DNA from: Artemisia argyi
Lineage: Eukaryota; Streptophyta; Magnoliopsida; Asterales; Asteraceae
Reading direction: 5' to 3'
Assembly: GCA_030686995.1 (NCBI GenBank)
Contig: CM060680.1
Span: 200,681,322-200,745,321 of the forward strand
Length of the DNA: 64,000 bases
Under the pieces are notes generated by a model. That model had not been told where the DNA came from, searched no databases, and worked only from the letters and a program-made list of their open reading frames with translations. Position 1 is the stretch's first letter, and each line of letters begins with the position of its first letter. Shown here in pieces: positions 1 to 13,430 of this stretch. The translations under genes were made by a program, and so were the position numbers.

Positions 1-296
1 AGTACTATTTATACATATCTAACTATATTTATACATGTCTAACTTAAATTTTTACAACCCTTTTTAAATATTATGTGAGTGGGCATCCGATTTAGTATAT
101 ATCAATTAGTATTTATACCTATTTTATGTTTTGAATATTTCATAATAGTTAAGATATATGTGATTTAAAGGGTCTCATTCGTAGTTTCGCCCCGGATCAC
201 TCAAATCAATGGGACGACCCTGGTTGTAATTATCTTACTTTTGGGATATAATAATTTGGGCTTTTTAGTATCTTTGAGCCCATTAATATAGTCATA
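1..296. other. AT-rich intergenic sequence
   Basis: I see no open reading frame, RNA gene or recognisable repeat boundary here. The sequence is AT-rich with a short GC-richer patch around 190-215. Confidence 0.5.
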
Positions 297-770
297 AGGG
301 TGTTAATCGTTTCGGTCGATTCAATTTAGTTAGTTCGGTTAATTTTCATTCGACTAAAACTAAAAACCTAACCGAATTGAATTTGAATACGGTTTGATTT
401 TCAGCTTGACTCGAATAATCCAAATGACACAATTTATTTATTTTTTTTCATTTAATATATATAGTTTTTTTAGCAATGAAATATTTTCAAACTTAAAAAA
501 TATTATATTTATAGTTGGAAAAAGTTTTAATGGTTTTTATTTATGTATATAAATACATAAAAGGTATATACATTTATTTAAATTCGATTTTCGGTTCGAT
601 CCAGTTTACATCTTGACAAAAATATATTCAAACCGAAAACTAAATATTTAATTCGGTTCGGTTTGGACAAATTCGATTTGGTTAGAAATCTAGTTCGATT
701 TTATTTGGTTCGGTTTTGATTTTTGGTTACTGTGGCCTGTGGGTATTACCCCGATTTGTGAACACCCCTA
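297..770. mobile_element. hAT-like MITE remnant with CGGTT-type motifs
   Basis: The block opens with AGGGTGTTAATCG and closes with GTGAACACCCCTA, so its ends form a short imperfect inverted repeat. The interior is full of TTCGGTT/CGGTTTT motifs on both strands. This is the look of the common plant non-autonomous elements with AGGGGTGTTC ends, usually assigned to hAT. I could not find a convincing 8-bp target duplication, so the exact ends are uncertain. Confidence 0.45.
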
Positions 771-1313
771 ACAACGTATAGGTTCATCAAGAATACCATT
801 TTTTGTGAGAATACTGAATGATATTTTTGTATTCTTTAAAGATGACTTTCACAAATTGTATGTTATCTTCACATAATGCTAAAACCGTTTTCACTTTTCA
901 ATCGGCTTGTACCCATGTTAGCTCTCTGCTGCTGAGATATTATTGGACGACTTTTCTTGCATACTCATACACAAATCTTCTCGTCACAATCGTCATAATA
1001 AGTACCTTAAGACACAATAATTTTGTGTTTGTTACAGAAAACTTTCCAAAACTCGGTCCATATTCACGCTATAATTAATCATGTACCTTAAAGCAACTAC
1101 ATTACCTTTTGAGTAACTTTCACGAACCCTCCTCTAATAATACAACTCTCCTCGGAAAAATTGTTAGTATGTAGCTGATTTTAATAATTCTAGTGGTATT
1201 TTGAGGTGTTAAAAACTGTTTTAAGTGAATCATGTTACAAAGGTTTAAAGTAAGAGATGAATATTTTTTGAACAAAGAGTACCACTGTTAATTCATTTTA
1301 TTTGTACTCGTAT
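771..1313. other. Intergenic sequence without recognised features
   Basis: The open frame at 818-1078 encodes 86 residues with no recognisable motif. It looks like chance coding in AT-rich DNA. Confidence 0.45.
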
Positions 1314-1612
1314 ATTTTGGATTCCAAAGAAAAAGTATAAGCCCTATGAAAAGATACTAGTACTAGTATACATTAATTACACTACTTGAAACATGGCTTT
1401 CACCTAGAGCGTAATCCCTAGGAAATTTGTTGGTAAAAGGCTGTAGCGACGTTTTTTTTTTTATGGAAAAAACAATATCGCTATAGCCTTTTACCGACAA
1501 ATTTCCTAGGGATTACGCTCTAGGTGAAATCCATGTTTCTAATAGTGAATTACAGTAATATAGTAGTATCTTTTCATAGGGCAGCTTATACTTTTTCTTT
1601 GGAATCCAAAAG
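1314..1612. repeat. 300-bp palindrome containing two inverted CACTA-like termini
   Basis: The left arm (1314-1449) and right arm (1487-1612) are near-perfect reverse complements separated by a short T-rich/A-rich loop. Within each arm lies a CACTA-type end: CACTACTTGAAACATGG starts at 1380, and its mirror ends in TAGTG at 1547. About 65 bp outside each terminus is also part of the palindrome. It is either a small foldback/MITE or an inverted duplication of a CACTA terminus plus flanking DNA. Confidence 0.7.
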
Positions 1613-2159
1613 TTTTTGTAATTTCGTAGGAAATTCGTCACAATAGATCCAAAACAAGTGACTGAAACTTCCTCGGAAATTTGTCACAATTTAGAGACGG
1701 ACTACGGATTTCCTATGGATTTTGAGTTTCATTTCATGGTGATTTCCTACAAATTTCTTTGGTATTTCTCACAGATTTCCTAGGACTTATTTCAGTTTTT
1801 TTGAAAGCTTTTATTTAATTATGGAAATATTGCATAAAATAAAATACGAAACAAATTATCCAACAAGATATAAAAAGCACGAACAATTTTCATATCATAA
1901 AACTACCTAGCAATCCAGCATATTCAAAGTTCGCTAGCATCCATAAGCTTATAAAACAATATCCATGAAAGCTCGGAGTTGGAGACTATTTGTGCAGTTT
2001 CTACCATGTTAGCAAAAGAGTCAAATTCTGGGTGGTATTTAAATATCCAAGTTCGAATTCTCCATAAACAAAATCTAACATTGATTATGTCCAGTGACGA
2101 ACTAGCTCGGAGATGGAGAAGGTGGTGGTTTAAGTGATTTCAACATGTTAGCAATTTCT

Positions 2160-2840
2160 TTCACTAGCTAGGTCTAATTCTTTCACTCGCTGTTCTGCTG
2201 CCCTTTTCCGTTCCTCAGCAGCCTCTTGTCGCTCCTTGGCAGCTCGTTCTCGTTCCTCTGCTACCTTTGCTTGGTCTTCAAGTTGCTGTTTCAATGTTAC
2301 AACCTACAAGTATAATAATAACATATTAAAATTACACTATATATAAAATATGCATCTGAACCATATGCTAAAAGTGTTCCTATCAATTGTTATTTCACAT
2401 TAATTAATACTTAAAAAAGTTCATGCCATGCACATATATATCTAATGTAGCTGTTAAAATGTTAGGAGCTGTTATGTTTTAAATTAGATTCTATTGAATG
2501 TTTCGTAAACCCATTTAAACCCCAAATGACCTATTAACCCATCACAAACTATTAGAATGTGTTATCACCTACAAAAATTTACGACCGAATAGAACATACC
2601 TCTTATAATTATAAAGATGCCACACTCGAATGAAGAGCATAGGAGTTGCCGGTACTTGGTGTGCTCGGTGTACCTGTCAAGGCCCGATCAAGATCCACTG
2701 GGACACCAAATCCGAAAAATTAATCGTTCCTTTTTACAAGGTCCACCGCAAGACTGCTCCCAAATCTCCCTGTCACCAACTGAAGGATGAGATGTGCGGT
2801 CTGCCCCGTACTTCTCCTCCATCAAATCTGAATAGTTTTC
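2160..2840 (-). pseudogene. PTTA/En-Spm plant transposon protein, C-terminal fragment
   Basis: Read on the minus strand, 2840 to about 2590 encodes a segment beginning EEKYGADRTSHPS, followed after a frameshift by a Ser/Thr/Pro-rich stretch (FGVPVDLDRALTGTPST). A second block, 2305-2160, encodes a charged coiled coil (KQQLEDQAKVAEERERAAKE). The order of a '+YG-D--HP' segment, a low-complexity linker and a Gln/Glu coiled coil is that of the C-terminus of plant PTTA/En-Spm proteins that accompany CACTA elements. A probable intron separates the blocks. The frame is broken, and upstream catalytic regions are not visible. Confidence 0.5.
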
Positions 2841-2894
2841 CTATAAAACAGAATTCTATTTTAAATACACTAGCAGGGTATCGCGTGTTACGGC

Positions 2895-3030
2895 AGCGGG
2901 TACCCTGAAATAAAATTGTGCCCGTTCGGGCTCGAACTCGTTTGCCCGTGCCTGTTCGGGCTCGAGCCCATTTTGCCCGCACCCGTTCGGGCTCAAGCCC
3001 ATTTGGCCCGTTGCTCGTTCGGGCTTGAAT
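2895..3030. repeat. Degenerate repeats of a GTTCGGGCTCGAGCCC-type unit
   Basis: Four imperfect copies of a roughly 33-bp GC-rich unit (CGTTCGGGCTCGAGCCCATT) stand out against AT-rich surroundings. Such arrays occur in non-autonomous hAT-like elements. I could not define element ends. Confidence 0.5.
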
Positions 3031-3492
3031 ATTTGTATAATGTGCTTTATTATTTGTATTAGTGAAATTTAATGCAGAAATTGTGTTTAATTTGGTTGTA
3101 CAATATGCTTGATAATTTGTATTTCTTATGTAATGGGTGTTTTAATAACTGTATTATTTGTATTTATTGATCAGTTAATTAATGGACAAATGAAATAGCA
3201 TTAATGTGGTGTTTTGTTGTATACTATGCTTCTTGTCTTGTACATCTGAAAATTATATGCATTAAAGTGTTGTACATTATATTTCTTTTCTTGTAATTAG
3301 TAGTAGTTATTATAGTCATTAATAACATTGACCACTTTGATAGCATTAATGTTTTAAGTCTGAAAATTACACAATTATTTTATTGTACACTATACTTATT
3401 TTGTTGTATGTCTGAAAATTTTGTGCATTAAATTGTTGTAAACCATGCTTAATTTCTTGTAAGTCTTAAAATTTTGGATAGAGAGTCATACT

Positions 3493-3500
<8 letters not shown>
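3031..3500. other. AT-rich filler inside the CACTA element
   Basis: Loose repeats of motifs like TTGTACA and TCTGAAAATT are visible. There is no coding potential. Confidence 0.4.

Positions 3501-3530
<30 letters not shown>
3501..3530. repeat. (TA)n microsatellite
   Basis: An uninterrupted TA run lies about 75 bp before the foldback element at 3604. Confidence 0.9.
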
Positions 3531-3534
<4 letters not shown>

Positions 3535-3603
3535 CAATTAGTACCAAGAGGAGATAACTTGTTTTACAGCCACATTCTTTACCCCAGGGGTAAAATATAT
3601 ATA

Positions 3604-5298
3604 GAGAAAAGTCCAAAATACATCCGTGTGGTATGTTAAATGACCGATTTATATCATTTTTCATTTTTTTGCTCAAAATTCATCCCTGTGGTTTTACTTT
3701 GGAACAAATACATCCCCCAGTTAGTAATATCAGTTAGTATGGACTAACAATGCAAATGATTTTCTGTTATCTCCTAACAAGAGTTAAAATAGTTGCATCG
3801 TTAGTCCTCATTGAGTTAAAATATTTGCATCGTTAGTCCTCTTTAACTATAGAGTTAAAATATTTGCATTATTAGTCCTCATTAAGTTAAAATATTTTCA
3901 TCGTTAGTCCTCATTAACTATAGAGTTAAAATATTTGCATCGTTAGTCCTCATTAAGTTAAAATATTTGCATCGTTAGTCCTCATTGACTATTCTTACGT
4001 TTTTATCATTTTTCGTCCGTTTTTCTTACGTTTCGTCCGTTTTTATCCGTTTTTCTCATGTTTTTATCAGTTTTCATCAATTTTTCTCATGTTTTTATCC
4101 GTTTCTTCTGTTTTCTCACGTTTTTATCCGTGCTCATACACTTTTATTCGTTTTAGTCTATTTATCTACGTTTTCATATGTTTTTCTTATATTTTATCTG
4201 GTTTCATCCATTTTTTTATATATGATATGTATGAAAACGGATAAAATATATGAAAATAGATAAAAACGTATGAAAACTTGATATTTGATAAAAATGTTTT
4301 TAAATCACGATTTTGACCCTTTTCTGGTCCGAATCATCAAAAGTGTAAAACATAAAAGTTGTTCGGAATAATGTTTTACATCGAGTATCGCGAGATTTTA
4401 ACCTGAAATAGTGGCTGTTTACTACAAAAACTTAAGCGGTTATGAATTTGGTCGAAAACCACTTAAATTTTGGTAGTAAAAAGCCGCTATTTCAGGTTAA
4501 AATCACGCATGTCTTTATGTAAAACATTATTCCGGACAACTTTCGTGTTTTTGATGATTCGGACCAGAAAGGGGTCAAAATCATGATTTAAAATCGATTC
4601 AGAAACATTTTTATCAAATGTCAAGTTTTCATACGTTTTTATCAATTTTCATATATTTTTATCCATTTTCATACATATTATATATATAAAAAAATGGATG
4701 AAACCAGATAAAATGTAAGAAAAATGGATGAAAACGTCAAAAAATAGACGAAAACGAATAAAAGTGTATGAGCACGGATAAAAACGTGAGAAAAACGAAA
4801 GAAACGGATAAAAACATGAGAAAAATGGATGAAAACTGATAAAAACATGAGAAAAAAGGATAAAAACGGGCGAAACGTAAGAAAAACGGACGAAAAATGA
4901 TAAAAACGTAAGAATAGTCAATGAGGACTAACGATGCAAATATTTTAACTCAATGAGAACTAACGATGCAAATATTTTTAACTCTATAGTCAATGAGGAC
5001 TAACGATGTAAATATTTTAACTTAATGAGGACTAACGACGCAAATATTTTAACTCTATAGTCAAAGAGGACTAATGATGCAAATATTTTAACTCAATGAG
5101 GACTAACGATGCAACTATTTTAACTCTTGTTAGGAGATAACGGAAAATCATTTGCATCGTTAGTTCATAGTAACTGATATTACTAACTGGGGGATGTATT
5201 TGTTCCAAAGTAAAACACAAGGATGAATTTTGAAAAAAAAAAAGAAAGAAGATATAAATCGGTAATTTGACATACCACAGAAATGTATTTTGGACTTT

Positions 5299-5302
<4 letters not shown>
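3604..5302. mobile_element. 1.7-kb foldback element flanked by TA repeats
   Basis: Starting GAGAAAAGTCCAAAATAC at 3604, the left half is mirrored by the right half, ending with the reverse complement at 5302. The whole element is close to a single palindrome centred near 4445. From outside in, each arm has a unique about 180-bp terminus, about seven copies of a 30-bp unit with the core TTTGCATCGTTAGTCCTC (3785-3990, mirrored at 4915-5160), an array of CGTTTTTATCCG-type motifs, and a core around 4390-4505 that also folds. Short and long TA repeats flank it. There is no transposase, so it is non-autonomous. The open frames inside are repeat translations, not genes. Confidence 0.85.

Positions 5303-5390
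<88 letters not shown>
5303..5390. repeat. (TA)n microsatellite
   Basis: A TA run of nearly 90 bp abuts the right end of the foldback element. Confidence 0.95.
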
Positions 5391-6162
5391 TATGAAACTG
5401 AGCCTCTCAACGTTAATAAACTTCTAAAGAACTTACTGGACCACCTCTTTCCTTTTCCTACGAAGTTAATAATTTAAGTTAGATTAAAAAGTTACATAAT
5501 TTAAAAGAAATGAAAACATGAATACTAAAATATATCTTTACCATGGACATGTTGATCAATTAGAATTGAGCTAACAGTATGTTTTGAAACGTGGTCATCA
5601 ACAAAGGTAATTTTCCCGACCAACTTTTGACTTTCTTTTCCATGCAGCAATATTCCACATCGTAGTTTTGTTTAGCCAGACCCAAATTCATTTATCTTTG
5701 CGACGCTGTGACCAAAATTATGACCCCGATATAGATAAATATATATATATATAACATTTACTGTGTTCATTTTTATTATTTATATATATATATATTTTTT
5801 AAATATAAATCACTAAGAAATCCTTGTATGATAGCTGTAACTCACCTAGACATTTCCTAGTGACTTTCTTTTAAAATACTAGTATTTGAAAAACTTAATA
5901 AAAGTGCTTTTGAACACACTTACTAACATACAAACATCTATAGAAAGATTTACTAATATGAACATACTTATAGAAATTTTTATGTATAAATCTATAGGAA
6001 ATTAATGGGAAGTAGTTATGTGTTTCCTACGGGGTTCTGATGTAATTTTTAAGGATAGGAAATCGCTAGGAAAACTATAGGAATTTATATTAATTTCCTA
6101 GGATTTACTATGTCATTTATTCAAAAGAAATCTCTAGGAATTTCCGACAGATTTGTGACGAA

Positions 6163-6208
<46 letters not shown>

Positions 6209-6269
6209 CTTTTTCTTTTTCTAATTGCTAGGAAATAAGTAGGAACATTGTCACTAATAATTGTGGTCA
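5391..6269. other. CACTA subterminal-type sequence with poly(T) tract
   Basis: From about 5800 the sequence repeats motifs like CTAGGAAATTTC in both orientations, as in 1600-1790 and 20094-20160. That supports one CACTA element interrupted by later insertions. A run of over 40 T lies at 6166-6208. No coding sequence is seen. Confidence 0.45.
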
Positions 6270-6789
6270 TAATATGTAACACCCTAACCCGAAAAGGGTC
6301 AAAATGCTACATTATTGTGTCAATCAGAACATATAAACATAAGCGGAAGACTTAAATAAAACATAAATCAATGAAACAAAAATGACTTCCAAAATATTAC
6401 AAATCTAAAAAGAAATGAAATACTAAGTCTCAAATATAATTCAAAAGACAAGGAAACTATGGTTAGGTTGGTCCACTAAAAGATGCTACTCTCATCACTC
6501 AATTCCAGCATCCCGCTTAATACCTGCCACAGAGAAAATAAAATGTGGCTAAGCTAACGCTCAGTGAACATATATAAATAAAGAAAAGTAATAAGTCACA
6601 AACGAATAAGCGAAACAAATCCAATGAAAACCTGTTGAAACAAGATGTCATATGAAATAATAGATGAATATGAATCAAGGAATTATCAAAGAATAGTAAG
6701 AGAACAGTTAAGGAATTGCCTAAGTGTCTAAACATGATACATGAATAGATTAAAACAATCAAAACAAACATATCATATCATAGAATATC

Positions 6790-6951
<162 letters not shown>

Positions 6952-9179
6952 TTTGGGTTATAATAAAAAGGGGGTTATAATAAAAAGCCTAGGAAGGAAT
7001 CTGAGCTCGCCACGTGTCCCTCCAACCCTACTCCTAAAATTATAACCTCAGAGGGTATTTTCGTCATCTTGAATTCACACCTATAAAAGCCTTATTATTA
7101 TTTTGTTATAACATTCCCATCATCCCTCCCTGCCTCCCATACCTGCACATTCGTGACTTCACATCATTCCATGGTACCTTCAATTTTCGATACCTTCACC
7201 ACCGGTTACCACTGTTCCCACCTTTCACCACCGTTCCACACCCTTCACCACCATTCATCGTTGTCTAATCATCCATATTCACCCTAATTCAATGATTTGA
7301 TGTCCTTATCTTAATTCAAGAGCGATTCTGGAGATGCCAAGTGATTCCTCAAACACAAGTGAGTGTAATTCATCAATAGTTAAAGATTGTAAGATCCTAA
7401 TTCAAACACCTATTTTTTTTTCTTGATCTAAATATGTTATATTCAAAGTTTGATTCAAACTACATGATGTTTCCTTCTAGATCTGAAACAAAATATAGAA
7501 AAAATTAGATACAAAATAAGTTTAGAAAAGGTACGTAGAAGGTGTTTGATAAAATGTCTTATTGGACTTTATAACTATGATGCACTAATTTTACACTGTA
7601 ATGCATCAACTGTTAATTTTATATTGTGATGCAGTTGTTCTGAAATGCTGATGCACTAGGTGTGTAATTTTGCACTATGATGCATCAATTGTTACTTTTA
7701 TATTGTATGTAAATATATGTATGATGCAGTTGATCTTAAGATGTGATGCAGTAGGTTATATTTTATGGCAAATAATGTTCATTTAGGATACTTGTAGTGT
7801 GTTTTATTTGTGAAAATGTGTTTTTGTTTATATCTGAATGGATGATGTATTTGTTGTCAAGATGATATACATTGTGCTTGGCTAAGAGTTTTCTGGAGCG
7901 TTAAGAATGTAATGTCCTTATTTGGCAACAAGTGTTTAGATTCTAAATTTTGCTTTATAGGATTTTATCAAAAATGGTTTAAAATTAGTATTTAGCTTTT
8001 ACATCATTTTACTTCTAATGCACTAAGTTTACAATGTGATGCATCAGCTTTTAATCTTTAATTGTTTTGGTCGTTCTTTTAGTAGAAAATGCTTGTATGT
8101 GTGATTTGGTTGTTATGAAATACTAAGGCATTAGGTTTTTGTTTTTGGCAAATATGGATCTAAAAGCTTATTTTCTGTTTATGTTATGAGTAGAGAATGT
8201 TTCTCCTATGGTATATATTAGTTGTTCACAGCAATGATTTTATCAAGTATGTAACAAAAACACAACTTTTTAGCATACTACATTATTTCCACTATTTAAG
8301 TCTTTATATTATTTCTTCACGATTTTATATTATACATTGTTATGCACAAGGGTTTTACACTGTAATGCACTAGAAATAAACACTATGATGCACCAGGTTT
8401 TTACACTATGATGCAGTAATTTTACATTGTCATATCCAGTGCATCACATTGTCTGAATATACTGTATCACAATTTTTTATTTAGTGCATCACAGTATAAT
8501 ATGTAACATGTTTCTGTTTAATGACTAGACTTAAGAGTGTGATGCACTAGATATAACTAATAATCCGTATAATATATATATATTTTGAAAATTATAATGT
8601 GGCTGATTTCTAATCCAATATGTTTTGGTTTTAGTTTGTAGTCATTGCCAGGTTTTCATATTCGCAAATCAAGCAGAGATTAACATGTTAGAAACGACTC
8701 GTGTACCCTTACAAGACATTAGTTTGGACAAAATTTTGGATGATGATGGAGGAAAGGTGCTCATTCAGTGATCGTACTAAAGAACTCAAACAGAAAAAAG
8801 AAGAAAGTAATAAGAGGGGGACATATAGTGTATGTGGAGAAAAGGCCATAATTCTAGAACATGTTCATTAAAATTGAAACCATCGAAGAAATGCAATAAA
8901 CCAGTGAGCCAACAAGAGATGGTCTTAGAGGATCTACTCGTAAACCTTAAAAGCATTATTTCAGTATTCTTTTTTTCTTTTTCTTTTTTTTTTTTTAATT
9001 CGCTATAAGTACTGTATAGATATTAAATCATTACTTATAAGATATGTTTTCGGTTCTAAGATGTATAGCATTTATTACCAAACATCCGTACAATAGTATC
9101 TCAGTTTTTCAGAAATATGTTCAGTATTTTGTTGTTCATGCATAATAGTTATTCCATTATGTTATTTACTTAGTGTATT

Positions 9180-9560
9180 ATGACAGTAAAATATACATTG
9201 TGAGGCAGTAAAATTTACATTGTGGTGCAGTAAAATATACAATATGATGCAGTATACTATACATTGTGATGTAGTAAAGTTTACATTGTGATGCACTAAA
9301 CTATACAATGTGGTGCAGTTGAATAACATAGTGATGTAGTAAAGTATTGTTTTGATCCAGCAACATGATAACATTGAGAAGCAGAAGTATGTGAATTATT
9401 GTGATCTAGTAGTAAATTAACATTGTGATGCAGTAGAGTAACATAGTGATGCGGTAAAATTATATTGTATTTCAACAGTATGACAGCACAGTGATGCAGT
9501 AATATGATAAGCTTCTGATGCAGTAGAACAATATTGTGATGCAGTAAAATTTTAAAAATA
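9180..9560. repeat. Array of about 20-bp GTGATGCAGTAAA-like units
   Basis: Roughly 18 degenerate copies of a unit such as TTGTGATGCAGTAAAAT occur in direct orientation. They could be transposase-binding repeats of element A, an inference from their density and position. The frames read across them are repeat artefacts. Confidence 0.75.
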
Positions 9561-10199
9561 TTTAAAAGGAGCATTCAAGATAGAGCAGGTACTTAAATAT
9601 GTTCAATTATAAATGTCACTAATCTTCAAACATAACACTTTGATGAAGACATAAGTTTTTAGGTACATCAATGAAAAGTAATTCAGTAGTAACGAAACAT
9701 TATTTTTTTACGATCAACAAGTATCATACGAGAATCTTTGCTACGTGTTAAATAATCCTTTGATGAAATCCGTGTTTCAATTGGATTCAATATTCTGGTA
9801 TTAGAGATTTGGAATTCTTTTTTTGCAGCTTGTTAAATGCCTCTACGGCTGCCAAGATTTCGTCCTTTTTCTTATTCACCGTGAACTAAGTTCGCAAATA
9901 AAACACACTGTGTGGAAACTAATCTAACCTCATATGCCACAAGCAAGTAACTACTGCATCATTTCAACACACCAACTACATCATGCATAAAAACATAAGC
10001 ACATATGCTTTTCGACACATAAAACACTCTGCGTGTAATACACCCTAATCTAATCGTATATACCACAAACATGTATGTACTGCATCCATTCATGACACCA
10101 AATGCATCATCCATACAAACACTTTTCGACAAGTAATACACCCTATGCGTAGTTTAATCTAACTTTTTATGCCACAGATAAGAACCTACTGCATCACTT

Positions 10200-11100
10200 C
10201 ATCATTAACATATGAACACCTACTGCGTCTCAGTTCAAATTTCATCGCGTCACATATACTACCAAACAACAAACACATTTACATACATAAAACAACCTAC
10301 GCTTAGCCTATCTCATACTTACACGCGACAACTGAATATATGCTGCATCTCAGTTCAAATTCCAATGCATCACATATACAATCAAGCATACAAACACATT
10401 TACACATATAAACAACCTACGCTTAGCCTATTTCATCCTTATACGCAACAACTGAACACCTACTGCATCTCAGTTCAAATTGCAGTGCATCACATATACA
10501 ACCAAGCATACAAACATATTTACACACATAAAACAACCTACCCTTAGCCTATGTCATCCTTACACGTGACAACTGAATACCTACTGCATCTCAGTTCAAA
10601 TTACAATGCATCACATATACAAGCAAGCATACAAATGCATTTACACACATAAAACAACCTACGCTTAGCCTATTTCATCCTTACACACGACAACTGAACA
10701 CCTACTGCATCTCAGTTAATTTTCCGGTGCATCACACATACAACCAACCATACAAACATGTTTACACACATAAAACAACTTACGCTTAGCCTACTTCATC
10801 CTAACATGCGACAACTAAACACCTACTGCATCTCAGTTCAAAATTCCAGTGCATCAGACATACAACCAAGCATACAAACAAGTTTACATACACAAAACAA
10901 CTTACGCTTAGCCTAATTCATCCTTAGATGCAACAACTGAACACCTAGTGTATCCCAGTTCTGATTCCAGTGCATCAGACATACAACCAAGCATACAAAC
11001 AAGTTTACACCAACAAAACAACTTAGCCTATTTCATCCTTATACACAAAAACTGAACACCTACTGCATCTGAATTGAAAATTAGTGCATCACAGCTTCAT
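10200..11100. repeat. Minisatellite of about 120-bp units, 8 copies
   Basis: Copies begin with a variant of CCTACTGCATCTCAGTTC near 10216, 10336, 10456, 10577, 10699, 10822, 10943 and 11058. Each also contains a TGCATCACATATACAACC segment and CTTAGCCTATTTCATCC. Copies differ by scattered substitutions. Confidence 0.85.
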
Positions 11101-11743
11101 TACAAGTGTATCAAAATGTAAACTAAGTGCACCATAGTCATAAAGTCCCATTGAGACATTTTATCAAACATCTTGTATACAATAATCATAAACATACACA
11201 TACACACACTCTTGAATAGATTTGATAACCTACTTCATCATATTCAAATTAATGAACTTTTATTGATAAAGAACAATATTTTATTAAACCAAAACTAACA
11301 AAATGATCCAGTAACAAAATTAGGGTTCATAAATCAACTTACAAATACGTTTAACATGCGTAGATTCATCTTCACCCTCGTTAACCAAATGATGCAGTAA
11401 CCATTTGATTGCGATTCAAAGGTTTAAGATGTGGTAAATGTTTTTAATGATTTGATTATGATGAGATGATGCAATAATGATTCAATTAAAGAGAAATAAG
11501 ATGAAGATGTATGTTAATTTTTAGAGAGAGAGAAAGTGTGAAATTTAAGAGAGAGAAAGTAAGATCGAAGAAATGGTCAGGGATAGAATGAATGGTTTGG
11601 TATATGTGCTTTGTTATAGACATACCCTTCAAGTTTACATTATTTATGAAAATGACACCACCCAATTTGATCTGGTCAAATGTGATCAAATGGTTGATAT
11701 CACTTCCTACACTTTTTATTATAACACCCTTTTTATTATAACC

Positions 11744-11747
<4 letters not shown>

Positions 11748-11827
<80 letters not shown>
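11748..11827. repeat. (TA)n microsatellite between elements A and B
   Basis: A TA run of about 75 bp separates the right TIR of element A from the left TIR of element B. Confidence 0.95.
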
Positions 11828-11834
<7 letters not shown>

Positions 11835-12019
11835 GTTCTAGAGAAAATTTGATCTCGGTAGAAAAGTGAGAAAAGTTACATTTTGACAACTACAGGGTAG
11901 AAGGCGACAACAGTTGAATCTTTAGGGTCAAAAATGAAAAAAAGGGATAATTTGTTAATACGGATCCAAACACACAGTTATTATTTTTTTTCTCGAAATT
12001 CAAACAGATACTCTCGTAT

Positions 12020-12200
12020 CAAACACACACTCACCATCACCACCACCACCACCACCACCACCATCACCACCGTCATCTCCACCACTCCACCACCACCATC
12101 TCCATCACCACCATCTCCATCACCACCATCATCTCCATCACTCCACATCGCCACCATCAACTCCATCGCCACCATAATCTCCACCGTCACCGTTGTATCT
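12020..12200. repeat. CCA/TCA triplet-rich tract
   Basis: The tract is a run of CAC, CAT and CTC triplets, such as CACCACCACCACCACCATCA. The frames on both strands are low-complexity translations (Thr/Ser/Pro one way, Val/Met/Gly the other) and are not called as genes. Confidence 0.85.
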
Positions 12201-13385
12201 TAAAACACCTACACCGCACACCAAACCATCTGTCGTACATCCGCCGTACACCAGAATAACAATGAAATCAAACCAGAGATATTAGAAAATTGTAAGTTTT
12301 TCATCACAGATTTTTTAATTATATGTTATTTTAGTTCATTAGTGTGAAATTTATAAAATAATTAGTGTTATTGTGCAATTGATTGACATTTAATGGATTT
12401 GTATGTATAATATTACATTTTAGTGCATCTGTGTAAGTAATATGTTATTGTTAGCATTTATTTGTGTGAATAAGTGCATCAATTTAAAATTTATGTAACA
12501 AGTGTAGATGATTAGCTTATAAGGAATTTGATTTGCAACATATTTTTGTTAGATTAGAGCATCGCGAGATAGATTGATGCATCCATTGTGTATTATTAGA
12601 GCATCGCGTGACATGTTCGGGCATCTGTTTGTTTGATTAATGCATCAACATGTTCAGGCATCTGTTCGTATAATTGCATCAGTTAGTATGATTAGAGCAT
12701 CAAGGAAAAAGTTAGTGCATCTGTTTGTTTGGTTATTGCATCTGAAATAAACGTTACAACATCCGTTTGACGATGATGTTATACATTATAATCCAAACTC
12801 GAGGAAATTGGAATTGGATGAAAGTATGAACCAGTTTGATTACTGAACTAGCTGTGGAGATTTATCCTTTAAGACATGAGGCCTGTTATACCGGTTAATA
12901 CTGTTGGTTGAATCGAGTTGGAGCAAAACCACACTTGAACTTTTGGTGGTTTTATGATAGTGAATTAGAGCTCAATTGCTTGCCCAAACGATGCGGCTTC
13001 ACTAAAATTAAGAAAAATTCATTTCGGACTTTCCTAAACCAGCGGGTATTGTCCTTTCAAAGGCATATTAAACACATAAAAAAGCTGTAGAACAGTTGCA
13101 CATTATAAAGTAGTTTTAGAATATAGCGATTTTATGCTCAAGTAAATTAGTCAATATACTGATAAGGTGTGAATGTAGTTCTGTAAGAAAAACATATTTA
13201 TTAAAGGTTAATATTCTTCATTTAATATTCATACACTTTCATATGTATACATCATTATATTCATACACTTTCATCTGTATACATCATTACTCGTAGTTAT
13301 CATTGATAACTATCTATGTTCATTTATCAAATTCTAATCATGTTTTCCTAGTAACATACTCCGTTGTAACTACTAGTACCTTTGG

Positions 13386-13430
13386 GTAGGGGTGTCAATC
13401 GAGTTGTGTTCAGGTTGACCTATTCGAATA
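13386..13430 (+). repeat. Short fragment of a GGGTGTCAATCG-type MITE
   Basis: The segment starting GGGGTGTCAATCGAGTTGTG matches the reverse complement of the MITE-like terminus at about 63420-63463. It is truncated after about 45 bp. Confidence 0.45.

Noticed and set aside
11981..12203. Thr/Pro-rich and Val/Gly-rich small proteins
   Set aside because: The frames arise from the CCA/TCA triplet tract and have no independent support.
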